A DNA stretch of 64,000 nucleotides from Sciscionella sediminilitoris (GCF_000737195.2 NZ_JALM01000067.1:1-64000); one strand, 5' to 3'. Counted from the first letter of the stretch, positions 51,605-61,542 are shown. Notes: generated by a model from the letters alone, not told the origin. Program-made: numbers and translations.

Positions 51605-52342
51605 GTGACCGAGTGGACGAACGAAGCGGCGATCCGGCGGTGGGACTCCGCGAACACGCGCCGGTACATGGCAGCCACCGCGGAGGACGGTGACTTCGCC
51701 AAGCGGCACCTGGTGAACCCGGTATTGCTACGGCTGCTGGGGGATGTGTCCGGCAGCCGGATACTGGACGCGGGCTGCGGAAACGGGTATTTCAGCCGGA
51801 TGCTCGCCGACCGGGGTGCGCAGGTGGTGGGCATCGAACCCGCGGACAGCCTGTTCGCGTTCGCGCGGGACACGGAAACCGAACGAGGCCAGGGCATCGA
51901 GTACGTGCGGGCGGAACTGGCGCGGCTACCGGAGCTCGGCGCTCCCTTCGACGCCGTGGTGTGCAGCATGGTGCTGATGGCGATCCCCGAATGGCGGCCC
52001 GCGATGCGCGCCTGCGTGGCAGCCCTGCGCCCGGGCGGTCAGTTCGTGTTCGCCATCGTTCATCCGGCATTCGAAGGGCTCTGGGGCAGTTGGCGGGAGC
52101 ACGGTGAGTACCGCATGCGGCGGTATCTGGCGGAATACGAGATCACCGGGCAGCACGCGCCCGATTTCCATCGCCCGGTTTCGGCGTATCTCAACGAATT
52201 GGCCGCGCTCGGCTGCCGACTGCACGAGGTCGCCGAGCCCGGACTGGATCCCGCGGTCGCCGCCGAATCCGGTGTTCCCGGCATCGAGAGCTATGTGCAC
52301 CTGCCGAATTTTCTCCTCGTGTCGGCGTATGCGAACGGTTAG
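51605..52342 (+). CDS. class I SAM-dependent methyltransferase
   Basis: A 245-residue Rossmann-fold methyltransferase. ILDAGCGNGYFSRMLADRGA is the SAM-binding motif I, GIEPADSLFAFARD is motif II with the ribose-binding acid, and FDAVVCSMVLMAIPEWRPAM is the post-motif region. It is similar to small-molecule O/N-methyltransferases. GTG 51605 is 10 bp after the TetR stop, suggesting co-transcription. The substrate is not evident. It overlaps the convergent oxygenase gene by 4 bp. Confidence 0.88.
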   Translation: MTEWTNEAAIRRWDSANTRRYMAATAEDGDFAKRHLVNPVLLRLLGDVSGSRILDAGCGNGYFSRMLADRGAQVVGIEPADSLFAFARDTETERGQGIEYVRAELARLPELGAPFDAVVCSMVLMAIPEWRPAMRACVAALRPGGQFVFAIVHPAFEGLWGSWREHGEYRMRRYLAEYEITGQHAPDFHRPVSAYLNELAALGCRLHEVAEPGLDPAVAAESGVPGIESYVHLPNFLLVSAYANG

Positions 52343-53265
52343 CTCGCACGCGCGGCGAGCCGTTCCTTCGCCAGGGCGGGCGTGGTCGTCTCGGCGCGCA
52401 GCGGTGGATCTCCCCAGAGCGCCCAGTTCCAGATGGGGCCAACGGAAGGGGCGAGGTATTTGGCCGCGCGCAGTCGCGCCCGCCTGGGGGTGAGGGCACG
52501 CACCAGCGCTTTGGCGGGCAGGCGCACCGCGAGATCGAGCGCCCTCGGCTGATCGAATCCGCCGAGTTCGCGCATCCACCGCGGAATGGTGGCGATGGTC
52601 GCGACCGAGATCGATTTACCGGCGGGCCACAGTATTCCCTTGGTGAACTCCGGATTGAGGAACCGGTCGATGAGATCGTTCGCCTCGGCGGAGAGGTGCA
52701 GCTTGTCCCGGACCGATTCGTAGTACCGGTGCAGTTCCTCGCGGTTGCGCGGAACCCGCTCGGGATCGCAGGTCTGCAACTCGGCGGCGACCGCACAGTC
52801 GGCCCAGTACCGCTGTTCCTCTTCCGGGCCGAGCTTTCCCGGACCGTATTTCTCGTAGCAGAGCAGCACGGAATGCCAGCCGGTGATGTGGATCCAGAGC
52901 TGGCTTTCCGGATTGTTGGCGTTGAACCGTTTTCCGCTGTGCGGTTCGACGCCGACGGCCTCGGCGTGTACGCCCATCAGTTGCCGGGAGGCCTCGATCG
53001 CGGACCTGCTGTCCCCGATGGCCACGATGGTGAAGTACGCGAGGGTGCCGTCCATCCGCCCGAGCGGGTCCTCGCGCACCCCGTTCTGCTGGTCGACCGC
53101 CGCCGCGAGAAAGGGATCGAAGGTCTCCACCACGATGGAGCGCTGGAAGGCGATCAGCGCGGTCGGGCTGGTCCACACCTTCCAGGTCGGCGAATCGGGC
53201 CCGAAGAAGCCCAGATCCTCGCGGGGACGGTCCTGCCAGAAGGTGTGCCTGGTGTAGCCACTCAT
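52339..53265 (-). CDS. oxygenase MpaB family protein (DUF2236)
   Basis: A 308-residue protein of the DUF2236/latex-clearing-protein-like family, which in characterised members is a b-type haem oxygenase. The arrangement of histidines (NPESQLWIHITGWHSVLLCY) and the GTLAYFTIVAIGDSRSAIEA segment are typical. ATG 53265 (MSGYTRHTFW) fits family N-termini. It lies 73 bp after the TetR gene on the same strand and is the likely target of that regulator. The substrate is unknown. Confidence 0.82.
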   Translation of the reverse strand: MSGYTRHTFWQDRPREDLGFFGPDSPTWKVWTSPTALIAFQRSIVVETFDPFLAAAVDQQNGVREDPLGRMDGTLAYFTIVAIGDSRSAIEASRQLMGVHAEAVGVEPHSGKRFNANNPESQLWIHITGWHSVLLCYEKYGPGKLGPEEEQRYWADCAVAAELQTCDPERVPRNREELHRYYESVRDKLHLSAEANDLIDRFLNPEFTKGILWPAGKSISVATIATIPRWMRELGGFDQPRALDLAVRLPAKALVRALTPRRARLRAAKYLAPSVGPIWNWALWGDPPLRAETTTPALAKERLAARAS

Positions 53266-53338
53266 GGCCGCACCTCGCCGACGCTCGGTCCGGCCACTCG
53301 CCGGGACTGCTGTGTTGTCGATTCGCTCGCAAGCTCGC

Positions 53339-53956
53339 TCATGAATCCTCCTCGGGTTGGAACGCGCGATAGGCCATCCGGCCGACCAACGCGCCGAGCT
53401 CCTCGGCCGACCACTCCCCTTCGCCGTGCACCAGGCTGCGCACGGCGCCCTCACCCATCGACATGAACTGCTCGACCAGCACCGGAAGGACGCGGTCCCC
53501 GGTTTCCCCGCGTGCGATGCCGAACAATTCCGCCGCACGGCTCGCGACCAGTGTGCGCGCCCGCGCGAACCGTTGTGCCACAAGGGGATCGGCGGCAGCC
53601 GCGAACACCAGCCGCCACGAATCCCGATGCTCGGCGACCGTGGCCAGCAGCGCGGTGAACCCGGTGACGAACACCCGCTCCGGCTCCCCGGACACATCCT
53701 GTTCCAGCGCCTCGAGCACGCCGTCGAGCAGCGCGCGCTCCTCCCGTTCGAGCAGCGCGGCCAGCAGTTCCTCGCGAGTAGCGAAACAGGCGTACACCAC
53801 GGGACGGGTGATCGCGAGCCGCTCGGCGACCGCGGCGATCGACACCGCGGCGAGCCCTTGCTCCACGGCTATCGCCAGCGCCGCATCGAGCACCGCGGGC
53901 CTGCGCCGTTCCGGTCCCAGATGCGCGGCCCTGCGCCGCTCCGCCGCTACCGCCAT
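53339..53956 (-). CDS. TetR family regulator
   Basis: A 205-residue TetR repressor. The HTH is SIAAVAERLAITRPVVYACF (about residues 39-58). The C-terminal domain is Ala-rich and helical (TGFTALLATVAEHRDSWRLV). ATG 53956 lies 4 bp from a perfect inverted repeat that should be its operator, indicating autorepression together with the MpaB-type oxygenase gene downstream. Confidence 0.88.
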   Translation of the reverse strand: MAVAAERRRAAHLGPERRRPAVLDAALAIAVEQGLAAVSIAAVAERLAITRPVVYACFATREELLAALLEREERALLDGVLEALEQDVSGEPERVFVTGFTALLATVAEHRDSWRLVFAAAADPLVAQRFARARTLVASRAAELFGIARGETGDRVLPVLVEQFMSMGEGAVRSLVHGEGEWSAEELGALVGRMAYRAFQPEEDS

Positions 53957-53960
53957 ACTA

Positions 53961-53980
53961 TTCCTACGGTCATGTAGGAA
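53961..53980. promoter_or_regulatory. TetR operator candidate
   Basis: TTCCTAC-ggtcat-GTAGGAA is a perfect 7-bp inverted repeat directly before the TetR start. A further half-site-like CCCTAC follows at 53983-53988. It should block the TetR-oxygenase transcript. Confidence 0.8.
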
Positions 53981-54078
53981 AACCCTACAGACCTGAAGGA
54001 ACCATGGTCAAGGGGCCGCCCTGGTCCGCCCATGGCGGGGAGCGCCGGACAGGATTCAACGCTCCAGGAAGAAAGCCG

Positions 54079-54396
54079 TCACTGAATGTCTTCGGGAAGC
54101 AGTGGACGCATGAAAGTGCGCTCGTAGCGCACGACGCAGCCCGACTCGTCCCGGATCCGGTCCGCCGCAAGGAATTCGGGATCTTCGCCGAACCGGGAGC
54201 GGTAGACCTCGTAGTCGGCGAGGCTCGGGAAACTGAACAGGGCGAGCGCGGCATCGCTGGCGCCTTCGGCGGGCAGGAAGTACCCGTGATGGGTCCCGCC
54301 GTGCTTCCCCACCAGCTCGATCCAGCGGCGCGCGAATTCCTCGAAGGCTTCGGTTTTCGACGGGTCGATGACGTAGTGCACGACGCAAGTGATCAT
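54079..54396 (-). CDS. NIPSNAP-family small protein
   Basis: A 105-residue ferredoxin-like dimeric alpha/beta protein: MITCVVHYVIDPSKTEAFEE, LFSFPSLADYEVYRSRFGED and VRYERTFMRPLLPE mark the NIPSNAP / EthD-like fold. Members are often small auxiliary proteins for oxidative enzymes; no catalytic residue is obvious. ATG 54396 follows the recG stop by 34 bp on the same strand. It is unclear if it belongs to that transcript. Confidence 0.8.
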   Translation of the reverse strand: MITCVVHYVIDPSKTEAFEEFARRWIELVGKHGGTHHGYFLPAEGASDAALALFSFPSLADYEVYRSRFGEDPEFLAADRIRDESGCVVRYERTFMRPLLPEDIQ

Positions 54397-54430
54397 GACC
54401 GGCAGTGTACAAACCGGAACCCGGGACAGC

Positions 54431-56608
54431 TCACGCCTTGAACAGGTAAGCCGCACGCTCCTCGTCGAGCACTTCGGTGACCATGGCGCGCATCCCCGGA
54501 TGCGCGGCCAGTTGCGGATCCTCGGCCACGATCGAATCGGCGTAGGTGCGCGCGACCGAGATGATCTCCTCGTCGCGCAGCAGGGAGAGCATCTTGAGCG
54601 CGGAACGGGTCCCGGACTGGCTCGCGCCGAGGATGTCGCCCTCGCGGCGCAGTTGCAGGTCGAGTTTGGCGAGTTCGAATCCGTCGGTGGTGGACGCGAC
54701 GGCATCGAGTCGTTCGCGGGAAAGGGATCCGCTGGGTGATTCGGTGACGAGCAGGCAGAGCCCGGCCGCGGAACCACGGCCGACGCGGCCGCGCAACTGG
54801 TGCAGCTGGCTGATGCCGAACCGTTCGGCGTCCATGATCACCATGACGGTGGAGTTGGGCACGTCCACACCGACCTCGATCACCGTGGTCGCGATGAGCA
54901 CATCGAGTTCCCCGGCGGCGAAGGCACGCATGCACGCGTCCTTCTCGTCCGCGGGCAACTGTCCGTGCAGCACGCCGACCCGCAGTTCGCGCAGCGCCCC
55001 TTCGACGAGCATCGGGGCGAGTTCGAGCACGGCGATGGGTTTGCGCTGCCCGTTGTCGTTCTCCGCTGGCGGTTGCTCGTCCTCGGCGGCTGCGTCGTCC
55101 TCCCCGATGCGCGGGCACACCACATAGGCCTGGTGCCCGGCAGCGACTTCCTCGGTGACCCGCTGCCATGCGCGCTCGAGCCAGGCGGGTTTCTCCGCGA
55201 CCGGAACCACATTGGTGCCGATCGGGGACCGTCCGCGCGGCAGCTGGCGCAGCGAGGACACCGCGAGGTCGCCGTAGACGGTCATCGCGACGGTGCGCGG
55301 GATCGGCGTCGCGGTCATCACGAGCACGTGCGGGGTGGAATCGCCGGATCCCCTTCCGCGCAAGGCATCCCGCTGTTCCACGCCGAACCGGTGCTGCTCG
55401 TCGACCACCACGAGCCCGAGCGCGGCGAAGGAAACGGTCTCCTGGATGATGGCGTGCGTACCCACCACGATCCCGGATTCCCCGCTGACCACTTCGAGCA
55501 GCGCCTTCTTCCGCGCGCTCGCCGTCATCGATCCGGTGAGCAGGGTGACCCGGGTGGCGTTGTCCGCGCTGCCGAGTTCACCGGCATTGCCCAGTTCGCC
55601 GAGCATCTCCCGAAGCGAGCGCGCGTGCTGCGCGGCGAGCACCTCGGTCGGGGCGAGCAGCGCGGCCTGCTTGCCCGCGTCCACCACCCGCAACATCGCG
55701 CGCAGGGCCACGATGGTCTTCCCGGAGCCGACCTCGCCCTGCAGCAGCCGGTTCATCGGATGCGCGCCCGCCAGTTCGGCCTCGATCGTCTCGCCGACCT
55801 CGCGCTGGCCCTCGGTGAGTTCGAACGGGAGCTGCTTGTCGAAAGCGGCGGCGATCCCATCGGGTTTGGGCGGGCATTCCGGGGCCGGATGCCCGGCGGC
55901 CTCGGTCCTGCCGAGCGAAAGGGCCAGCTGGACCGAAAGCGCCTCGTCCCATTTCAACCGGTCCTTGGCGGCCTCGACCTCATGCTCGCTCGTCGGCCGG
56001 TGGATCGCCCGGATCGCGGTGTCCAGCTCCATGAGGCTCAGTTCCTCGCGCAGGCCACCGGCGAGCGGATCGGGCACCGTCTCCATCGTGTCCAGCACCT
56101 GGCCGACACTGGCCGCGATGCTCCACGACTGCAGGGTGGTGGCGGCGGGATAGACCGGGATCAGCTCACTGGTGAACTCCTGCGCGTCGACCTCTTCGTC
56201 GTCATCGAGCAGCCGGAACTCCGGGTGCGCCAGCTGCAGGGAGCCGCGGTACACGGTGACCTTGCCCGCGAACAGCCCCTGCACTCCCGGTGCGAGCCGG
56301 TTCAGCCCCTTGACCCGCTTGGTGAAGAACACGCAGGACAGCTGCGCCGCCCCATCGGTGATGTGCACCGTGGTCATGGTCCCGCTGCGGTTGCGCATCC
56401 GCCGCTGGTCGACCTTGACCACCTTGGCCATCACCGTGACGTGTTCCCCGGTCTCCAGCCCGCGGATCGCGGTGAGTTCCCCGCGGCGGGCGTACCGGAA
56501 CGGGTAGTGCCGCAGCAGTTCGCCGACCGTCCGGATGTCCAGCGCGTTTTCCAGCGCGTCCGCGCTTTTCTTGCCCAGCAAGGGAAGCAGCCGCTGATCG
56601 TCCCGCAT
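54431..56608 (-). CDS. recG: ATP-dependent DNA helicase RecG
   Basis: A 725-residue RecG. The N-terminal wedge/OB domain (to about residue 250) is followed by two RecA-like domains. Walker A is [15 protein letters not shown], the Walker B box is [14 protein letters not shown] (DEQH), TATPIPRT is motif III, and [17 protein letters not shown] is motif VI. It reverses stalled forks and processes branched DNA. An acidic insertion ([18 protein letters not shown]) in the second helicase domain is longer than usual. The start lies 3 bp after the DAK2 stop, the common actinobacterial rpmB-DAK2-recG arrangement. Confidence 0.96.
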   Translation of the reverse strand: MRDDQRLLPLLGKKSADALENALDIRTVGELLRHYPFRYARRGELTAIRGLETGEHVTVMAKVVKVDQRRMRNRSGTMTTVHITDGAAQLSCVFFTKRVKGLNRLAPGVQGLFAGKVTVYRGSLQLAHPEFRLLDDDEEVDAQEFTSELIPVYPAATTLQSWSIAASVGQVLDTMETVPDPLAGGLREELSLMELDTAIRAIHRPTSEHEVEAAKDRLKWDEALSVQLALSLGRTEAAGHPAPECPPKPDGIAAAFDKQLPFELTEGQREVGETIEAELAGAHPMNRLLQGEVGSGKTIVALRAMLRVVDAGKQAALLAPTEVLAAQHARSLREMLGELGNAGELGSADNATRVTLLTGSMTASARKKALLEVVSGESGIVVGTHAIIQETVSFAALGLVVVDEQHRFGVEQRDALRGRGSGDSTPHVLVMTATPIPRTVAMTVYGDLAVSSLRQLPRGRSPIGTNVVPVAEKPAWLERAWQRVTEEVAAGHQAYVVCPRIGEDDAAAEDEQPPAENDNGQRKPIAVLELAPMLVEGALRELRVGVLHGQLPADEKDACMRAFAAGELDVLIATTVIEVGVDVPNSTVMVIMDAERFGISQLHQLRGRVGRGSAAGLCLLVTESPSGSLSRERLDAVASTTDGFELAKLDLQLRREGDILGASQSGTRSALKMLSLLRDEEIISVARTYADSIVAEDPQLAAHPGMRAMVTEVLDEERAAYLFKA

Positions 56609-56611
56609 GAT

Positions 56612-58240
56612 TCACTCCACCCCGAGTACGAGTACCGCGTCGAATTGGTCTCCGGTGTACACGGTCAGGTCCACCTCCGGATGCTGGGCACGCACCCGGG
56701 CGCGCAGGCCCGGACCGAGTGTCTCGCTCGCCTGCGCCCCGAGCAGCGCGGTGACCAGTTCACCGCCGTTGCCGAGCATGCGGGTGAGCAGTTCCCCCGC
56801 CGCCTCGGTGACCAGGCCCTCGGTGTCCTGCACGACCGGGTGCCTGATGAACACCACCTCGCCGTCCACCATGCCGAGCACATCCCCGGGGACACAGTGT
56901 CCCGCCCAGGTCAGCGCCTCCTGCTCGGCGAACACGAGCGCACCACGCCGGGTCGCGGCCGCGGCCTCGGCCATCGCGACCACATCGTCCTCCGCGCGCC
57001 GCTGTGGATCGTGCACCGCGAGCGCGGCGAGCCCCTGCACCGGGGACATGGTGGGGATCACGGTCACCGACTGACCGGCGTGCCGCGCGGCCTGGGCCCC
57101 CGCCTCGATCAGTTCGGCGAGTTCGGGCTCGTTGCTCAGCACGGTGACCGTGGCCGCGCGGGTACCGGTGAGCACGGCGAGTACCTCGGAGACGCCCGGC
57201 TCGGCACCGGGTTCGAGCACGAGCACCGCAGCCCCCTCCGCGCGGAACAGCTGGGCGACCCCGGGCCCGCGGGCGATGGTGACCAGTGCGCGTTCCTGAG
57301 CGAACCGGCTGGGCACCGCGACCTGATCGGCGAACCGCGCCACGGTGATCCGGTACGGGCGCCCGGCCTCGATCCCCGCCTCGATGGCCGCGCCGACGTC
57401 ATTGCAGTGCACGTGCACCGTGCTGGTACCCGCCCCGTCCCCGGCGATCGAGACACAGTCCCCGATCGAGCCCAGTGTCGTGCCGAGCGCCTCGGTCGGT
57501 TCCTCGGTGTCCAGCAGGTACATCACCTCGTACTGGAACTCGCTCGCCCCCGATTCGCGCACGGTCAGCAGCGCGTCCGCCTGCCGGGCGAGTACCCCGG
57601 CGCGACCGGGCCCTGGCGGTGGCAACTCGATCGCGCCCGCCCCGGCCACGGTGTTGTGCAGCTCGGTGAGCAGCACGAGCAGCCCGTGCGCCCCCGCGTC
57701 GACCACCCCGGCCGCGGTGAGCGCGCCCAGCTGGGTGCGGGTCCGCTCCAATGCCTCGCTGCCCACGGCCACGACCGATTCGGTCAGCTCGGCGGGCTCG
57801 GTACCGTGCGCGCGCTTGGCGACCTCGGCGAGCACGGTCAGCATGGTGCCGTCGGCGGGCTCGCTGACCGCGTCGAAGGCCAGGGTCCGCGCGTGGTGCA
57901 GTGCGGCGCGCAGCTGCCCGGTTCCGAGCGGTGCACCCGGCTCGGCCGCATCCGCGAAACCGCGCAGGACCTGCGACAACAGCACCCCGGAGTTGCCCCG
58001 GGCACCCGCGAGCGCCCCACTGGCCACGGCCCGCAGCGCGGCGGCCGCATCGGGGGCCTCGGTGCGCAGCAGGGCGTCGAACCCCGCGCGCAGGGTGTGC
58101 GCCAGATTGGTCCCGGTGTCCGCATCGGCGACCGGGTACACATTGATAGCGTCGATGGCAGCCCGATGCCGTTCGAGCGTGCGGACACCAGCCGAGATCC
58201 ACGCCCGCACGTCACCCGCTCCCAGACCCGCGCAAGCCAT
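56612..58240 (-). CDS. DAK2 domain / FakA-like kinase protein
   Basis: A 542-residue protein. The N-terminal DhaL/DAK2 domain (residues 10-200) carries the Mg-ATP motif [21 protein letters not shown] middle domain and a C-terminal DegV-like region ([20 protein letters not shown]) complete the YloV/FakA layout. FakA phosphorylates fatty acids bound to FakB in Gram-positives; in actinomycetes the role is less clear. ATG 58240 is used. It diverges from rpmB, ends 3 bp before recG and is co-transcribed with it. Confidence 0.9.
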   Translation of the reverse strand: MACAGLGAGDVRAWISAGVRTLERHRAAIDAINVYPVADADTGTNLAHTLRAGFDALLRTEAPDAAAALRAVASGALAGARGNSGVLLSQVLRGFADAAEPGAPLGTGQLRAALHHARTLAFDAVSEPADGTMLTVLAEVAKRAHGTEPAELTESVVAVGSEALERTRTQLGALTAAGVVDAGAHGLLVLLTELHNTVAGAGAIELPPPGPGRAGVLARQADALLTVRESGASEFQYEVMYLLDTEEPTEALGTTLGSIGDCVSIAGDGAGTSTVHVHCNDVGAAIEAGIEAGRPYRITVARFADQVAVPSRFAQERALVTIARGPGVAQLFRAEGAAVLVLEPGAEPGVSEVLAVLTGTRAATVTVLSNEPELAELIEAGAQAARHAGQSVTVIPTMSPVQGLAALAVHDPQRRAEDDVVAMAEAAAATRRGALVFAEQEALTWAGHCVPGDVLGMVDGEVVFIRHPVVQDTEGLVTEAAGELLTRMLGNGGELVTALLGAQASETLGPGLRARVRAQHPEVDLTVYTGDQFDAVLVLGVE

Positions 58241-58378
58241 GCGCGCAGGCTACCCAGTCAGGCACGCGGGCGCCCCCTTCGCGGTACCCGTGTCAAGCCC
58301 CCGATCGCCGTACCGTTATGCTTGTCCGGAACTGATGCGTTCTCAAGGACCAATCCTCAAGCGATAGGGGTGTTCGAC

Positions 58379-58570
58379 GTGGCTTCCGTTTGCGACGTCT
58401 GTGGCAAGAAGCCGGGCTTCGGCAACTCGGTCTCGCACTCACACCGCACGACACGTCGCCGCTGGAACCCCAACATCCAGACGGTGCACGCGAAGGTCGG
58501 CGTTTCCGCGCGCAAGCGGATGAACGTCTGCACCTCGTGCATCAAGGCGGGCAAGGTCGTCCGCGGCTGA
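58379..58570 (+). CDS. rpmB: 50S ribosomal protein L28
   Basis: A 63-residue L28. [40 protein letters not shown] and the C-terminal [15 protein letters not shown] are standard. Both CxxC pairs are present, so this is the zinc-binding C+ form. GTG 58379 has AGGGGTG about 8 nt upstream. TATGCT at 58317-58322 may be its -10. A strong terminator follows. Confidence 0.96.
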   Translation: MASVCDVCGKKPGFGNSVSHSHRTTRRRWNPNIQTVHAKVGVSARKRMNVCTSCIKAGKVVRG

Positions 58571-58588
58571 GCGCCAGAGACTTTCCGG

Positions 58589-58624
58589 AACCCCCGTTCG
58601 CCCAGCTGGGCAACGGGGGTTTTT
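58589..58624 (+). terminator. rho-independent terminator of rpmB
   Basis: AACCCCCGTT-c-GCCC-agct-GGGC-a-ACGGGGGTT followed by a T run is a near-perfect stem-loop 19 bp after the L28 stop. It is the clearest intrinsic terminator in the window. Confidence 0.9.
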
Positions 58625-58631
58625 CGTGCGC

Positions 58632-58662
58632 TTGACCTGGACCGCGCTCCAGCACCTAGCGT
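58632..58662 (+). promoter_or_regulatory. MerR-type promoter of the first LLM gene
   Basis: TTGACC (58632-58637) and TAGCGT (58657-58662) with a 19-bp spacer that carries CTGGA-ccgcg-c-TCCAG. The ATG lies 7 nt after the -10, so the message is probably leaderless. The same layout precedes the second LLM gene. Confidence 0.8.
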
Positions 58663-58669
58663 CACCGGC

Positions 58670-59557
58670 ATGCAACTTGGCACACACATCTGGTCGTTCA
58701 CCGGCTTCGAGAACACCCAGGGCGGCATCGGCGGCGAGCTCGCCAGGGCGGGCGCGGCGGCCGAGCGCGCGGGCCTCACCCACCTGAGCGTGATGGATCA
58801 CTTCTTCCAGCTCGAACACCTGCAGCCCGCCGAGACACCGATGCTGGAGGGCTACACCGCGCTCGGCCACCTGGCGGCGCACACCTCCACCGTGCGGCTG
58901 GGCATGCTGGTCGGCGGGGTCACCTATCGGCATCCCGGACTGCTGATCAAGACGGTGACCACGCTCGACGTGCTCTCCGGCGGCCGCGCCTGGTTCGGTA
59001 TCGGGGCCGGTTGGTACGAGCGCGAACACCGCGGCCTCGGCGTCCACTTCCCGCCGACCGCGGAACGGTTCGAACGGCTGGAGGAGACGCTGCGGATCAG
59101 CCAGGCGATGTGGGATCCGGCGAGCACCGCGCCGTTCGAGGGCAAGCATTTCCAGCTCGCCGAGACCCTGTGTTCGCCCGCGCCGATCAGCAGCCCGCGG
59201 CCACCGGTCATGATCGGTGGCGAGGGCGAACGCAAAACCCTGCGGTTCGTCGCGAAGTACGCGGACATGACCAATATGGGCACCCATTCCGACCTGGACG
59301 GGATCCGGCACAAGCTGGAGGTGCTGCGCAAGCACTGCGCGGACGTCGGGCGCGATTTCGGCTCCATCCAGAAGACCGTGTTGTACAACAAGGCCCGGCT
59401 CGGCGAGGACGATGTGGACGGATTCGTGGACCTGATGTCCGGCTACGCCGAGGCGGGGATCGACACCGTGTTCCTCATGCCGCCCGCGAACCGGCCCGCG
59501 AGCGAATGGATCGACGCGGTGGCCGCCCCGCTCGTACCCCGGCTGGCAGCGCTGTAG
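58670..59557 (+). CDS. F420-dependent LLM-class oxidoreductase (copy 1)
   Basis: A 295-residue TIM-barrel oxidoreductase of the luciferase-like, F420-binding type. THIWSFTGFENTQ at the start, LMVGGVTYRHPG-like middle segments and GRAWFGIGAGWYEREHRGLG are typical; GGEGERKTLRFVAKYADM and HKLEVLRKHCADVGRD follow. It transfers hydride to an unknown substrate. It is about 80 per cent identical by eye to the next gene, of the same length. The ATG has no Shine-Dalgarno site and lies just behind a MerR-type promoter, so expression probably needs a MerR activator not adjacent. Confidence 0.9.
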   Translation: MQLGTHIWSFTGFENTQGGIGGELARAGAAAERAGLTHLSVMDHFFQLEHLQPAETPMLEGYTALGHLAAHTSTVRLGMLVGGVTYRHPGLLIKTVTTLDVLSGGRAWFGIGAGWYEREHRGLGVHFPPTAERFERLEETLRISQAMWDPASTAPFEGKHFQLAETLCSPAPISSPRPPVMIGGEGERKTLRFVAKYADMTNMGTHSDLDGIRHKLEVLRKHCADVGRDFGSIQKTVLYNKARLGEDDVDGFVDLMSGYAEAGIDTVFLMPPANRPASEWIDAVAAPLVPRLAAL

Positions 59558-59560
59558 GTC

Positions 59561-59591
59561 TTGCCCTGGAGCGCACTCCAGGATCTACGGT
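59561..59591 (+). promoter_or_regulatory. MerR-type promoter of the second LLM gene
   Basis: TTGCCC (59561-59566) and TACGGT (59586-59591) are separated by 19 bp. The spacer holds the perfect repeat CCTGGAG-cgca-CTCCAGG (59565-59582). The ATG follows 7 nt after the -10, again leaderless. Confidence 0.8.
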
Positions 59592-59598
59592 CGGGAGT

Positions 59599-60486
59599 AT
59601 GCGACTAGGCACACATATTTGGTCATTCACCGGATCCGAGACCGCGGACGGAGGCACCGCCGGGGAGCTCGCCCGGGTCGGCACGATCGCCGAACAGGCC
59701 GGGATCGCCGATGTCAGCGTGATGGACCATTTCTTCCAGATGGACCGGGTCCGTCCCGCCGAGGAACCGATGCTCGAGGGGTACAGCGCGCTGAGCTTCC
59801 TCGCCGGGCACACCTCCTCGGTACGGCTCGGTCTGCTGGTCGGCGGGGTCACCTACCGGTACCCAGGGCTGCTCGCCAAGACCGTGACCACCCTGGATGT
59901 GCTCTCCGGTGGCCGCGCCTGGTTCGGCATCGGGGCCGGTTGGTACGAGCGCGAGCATCAGGGGCTCGGGGTACCGTTCCCGCCGACCGCCGAGCGATTC
60001 GAACGGCTGGAGGAGACGCTGCGGGTCTGCCAGGCGATGTGGGACCCGGCGAGCACCGCACCGTTCGAGGGCAAGCATTTCCAGCTCGCCGAGACCCTGT
60101 GTTCGCCCGCGCCGATCAGCGATCCGCATCCACCGGTGCTCATCGGCGGTGGCGGCGAGCGCAAGACGCTGCGGTTGGTCGCGCAGTACGCGGACGCGTG
60201 CAACCTCGGCACCGATGCCGGCTCGGTCGACGAGATCGCGCACAAGCTCGAGGTGCTGCGCAACCACTGTGCCGATGTCGGCCGGGACTACGCGCAGATC
60301 CACAAGACGATGCTCTACACCGGCGGCGAACTGCATGCCGGTGACCAGGACGGGTTCGTCGAGGCGATGGCGGGCTACGCCGAGATCGGTATCCAGACGG
60401 TGTTCGTCATGCCGCCCGGGGACCGGCCCTCGGAGTGGATCGAGCAGAACTGTGCCCCGGTGGTGCCGAGGCTGGCCGCGCTCTAA
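59599..60486 (+). CDS. F420-dependent LLM-class oxidoreductase (copy 2)
   Basis: A 295-residue paralogue of the preceding gene: THIWSFTGSETADG, LLVGGVTYRYPGLLAKT, GRAWFGIGAGWYEREHQGLG and GGGGERKTLRLVAQYADACN. Nearly all positions near the active site agree, so substrate or cofactor use should be close. Both have separate but matching MerR-type promoters, which argues for a recent tandem duplication that kept its regulation. The end overlaps the convergent SDR by 4 bp. Confidence 0.9.
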   Translation: MRLGTHIWSFTGSETADGGTAGELARVGTIAEQAGIADVSVMDHFFQMDRVRPAEEPMLEGYSALSFLAGHTSSVRLGLLVGGVTYRYPGLLAKTVTTLDVLSGGRAWFGIGAGWYEREHQGLGVPFPPTAERFERLEETLRVCQAMWDPASTAPFEGKHFQLAETLCSPAPISDPHPPVLIGGGGERKTLRLVAQYADACNLGTDAGSVDEIAHKLEVLRNHCADVGRDYAQIHKTMLYTGGELHAGDQDGFVEAMAGYAEIGIQTVFVMPPGDRPSEWIEQNCAPVVPRLAAL

Positions 60487-61379
60487 CTGACCGATTCGAG
60501 CGTGGCGAACAGTTCGCGCTCGCGCGGTGCCCGCCGCTTCTCCAGGCCGTACGGTTCCAGGTGAGCGGCGAGCACCCCGTCGAAGGCACGGCGCACCGAT
60601 TCGCTGTCCCAGATCTCGCGTTCGAGTACCGGCTGCTTCATGTACGGCTGGCCGATGATGTGCAGCTGGTTTCCGTTGCAGCGCACCATCTGCCCGGTGA
60701 TCCCGTCCGCCTCGTCGGAGAGCAGGTACAGCACGACGGGCGCGATCTTGGCCGGGGTGCGCGAGGGCGGCGCGCCGCGCAGCGCCCGCTCGGAGTTCCA
60801 CACCATGCGGGTGTGCGCGACCGGGCAGACCGCGTTCACCCGGACCCCGATCTCCTCGCAGTCCAGTGCCCAGGAGTAGGTCAGCGAGGCGAGCGCGCCC
60901 TTGGAGGCCGCGTAGGTGGCGAGATTGCGCTGCCCGAAGGAGGCGGCCGAGGAGATGTTCACGATCGAACCACCGCAGCCCGCTTCGGCCATCGCACGCA
61001 GCGCCGCGGTCCCGGTGTACATCGAACCGAGCACGTTCACCGAGATGAGTTCACGGATCCGGTCCGGCTCATCGCGCCAGGACGGGGTGTCGTAGTTCAG
61101 CCCGGCGTTGTTGACCAGCCCGTCGATCCGGCCGAATTCCTGGACGCAGCGCTCCACGATGGCCGCGGCCTGGTCCGGATCGGCGATGTCCCCCGCGCTG
61201 ACCACGGCGGTCCCGCCATAGGTGTTGATGGTGTCCGCGACCTGTTTGGCGAGCCCCTCTTCGATGTCGTTGACCACGACCAGTGCACCAGCCTGCGCGG
61301 CATGTGTGGCGAACGCCTCGCCAAGCCCGCGACCCGCTCCGGTCACGGCGACGGCCTTGCCCTCCAGCATCCCGTTCAT
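60483..61379 (-). CDS. SDR-family oxidoreductase
   Basis: A 298-residue short-chain dehydrogenase. The cofactor motif is AVTGAGRGLGEAFATHAAQA, NNAGLNYDTPSW is the structural motif, IVNISSAASFGQRNLA has the catalytic Ser, and YAASKGALASL holds Tyr-x3-Lys. The C-terminal region (residues 235-298) is longer than usual and has GQMVRCNGNQLHIIGQPYMK, as in hydroxyacyl-CoA / steroid-type dehydrogenases. ATG 61379 has GGAGG 7 nt upstream. The substrate is not clear. Confidence 0.88.
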   Translation of the reverse strand: MNGMLEGKAVAVTGAGRGLGEAFATHAAQAGALVVVNDIEEGLAKQVADTINTYGGTAVVSAGDIADPDQAAAIVERCVQEFGRIDGLVNNAGLNYDTPSWRDEPDRIRELISVNVLGSMYTGTAALRAMAEAGCGGSIVNISSAASFGQRNLATYAASKGALASLTYSWALDCEEIGVRVNAVCPVAHTRMVWNSERALRGAPPSRTPAKIAPVVLYLLSDEADGITGQMVRCNGNQLHIIGQPYMKQPVLEREIWDSESVRRAFDGVLAAHLEPYGLEKRRAPRERELFATLESVS

Positions 61380-61542
61380 CTCTGCCTCCAGCACCTGGCG
61401 ACGCCGCCCAGCATCGCCCTGACACCCACTTTGGTCGGTGTGGCGGCGGTAAAGCGGCGGTCCGCGCTGAAGGGCGCGCGCAGTGCGGTGAATGACCTAG
61501 GGTTAACAGCTCGACCGATCTGCGCGAGTGAAGATAGCGCTA

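Noticed and set aside
54800-58570. Plus-strand open frame of about 1256 codons opposite recG and DAK2
   Set aside because: Same antisense artefact; only its last 63 codons (from GTG 58379) are real, as L28.
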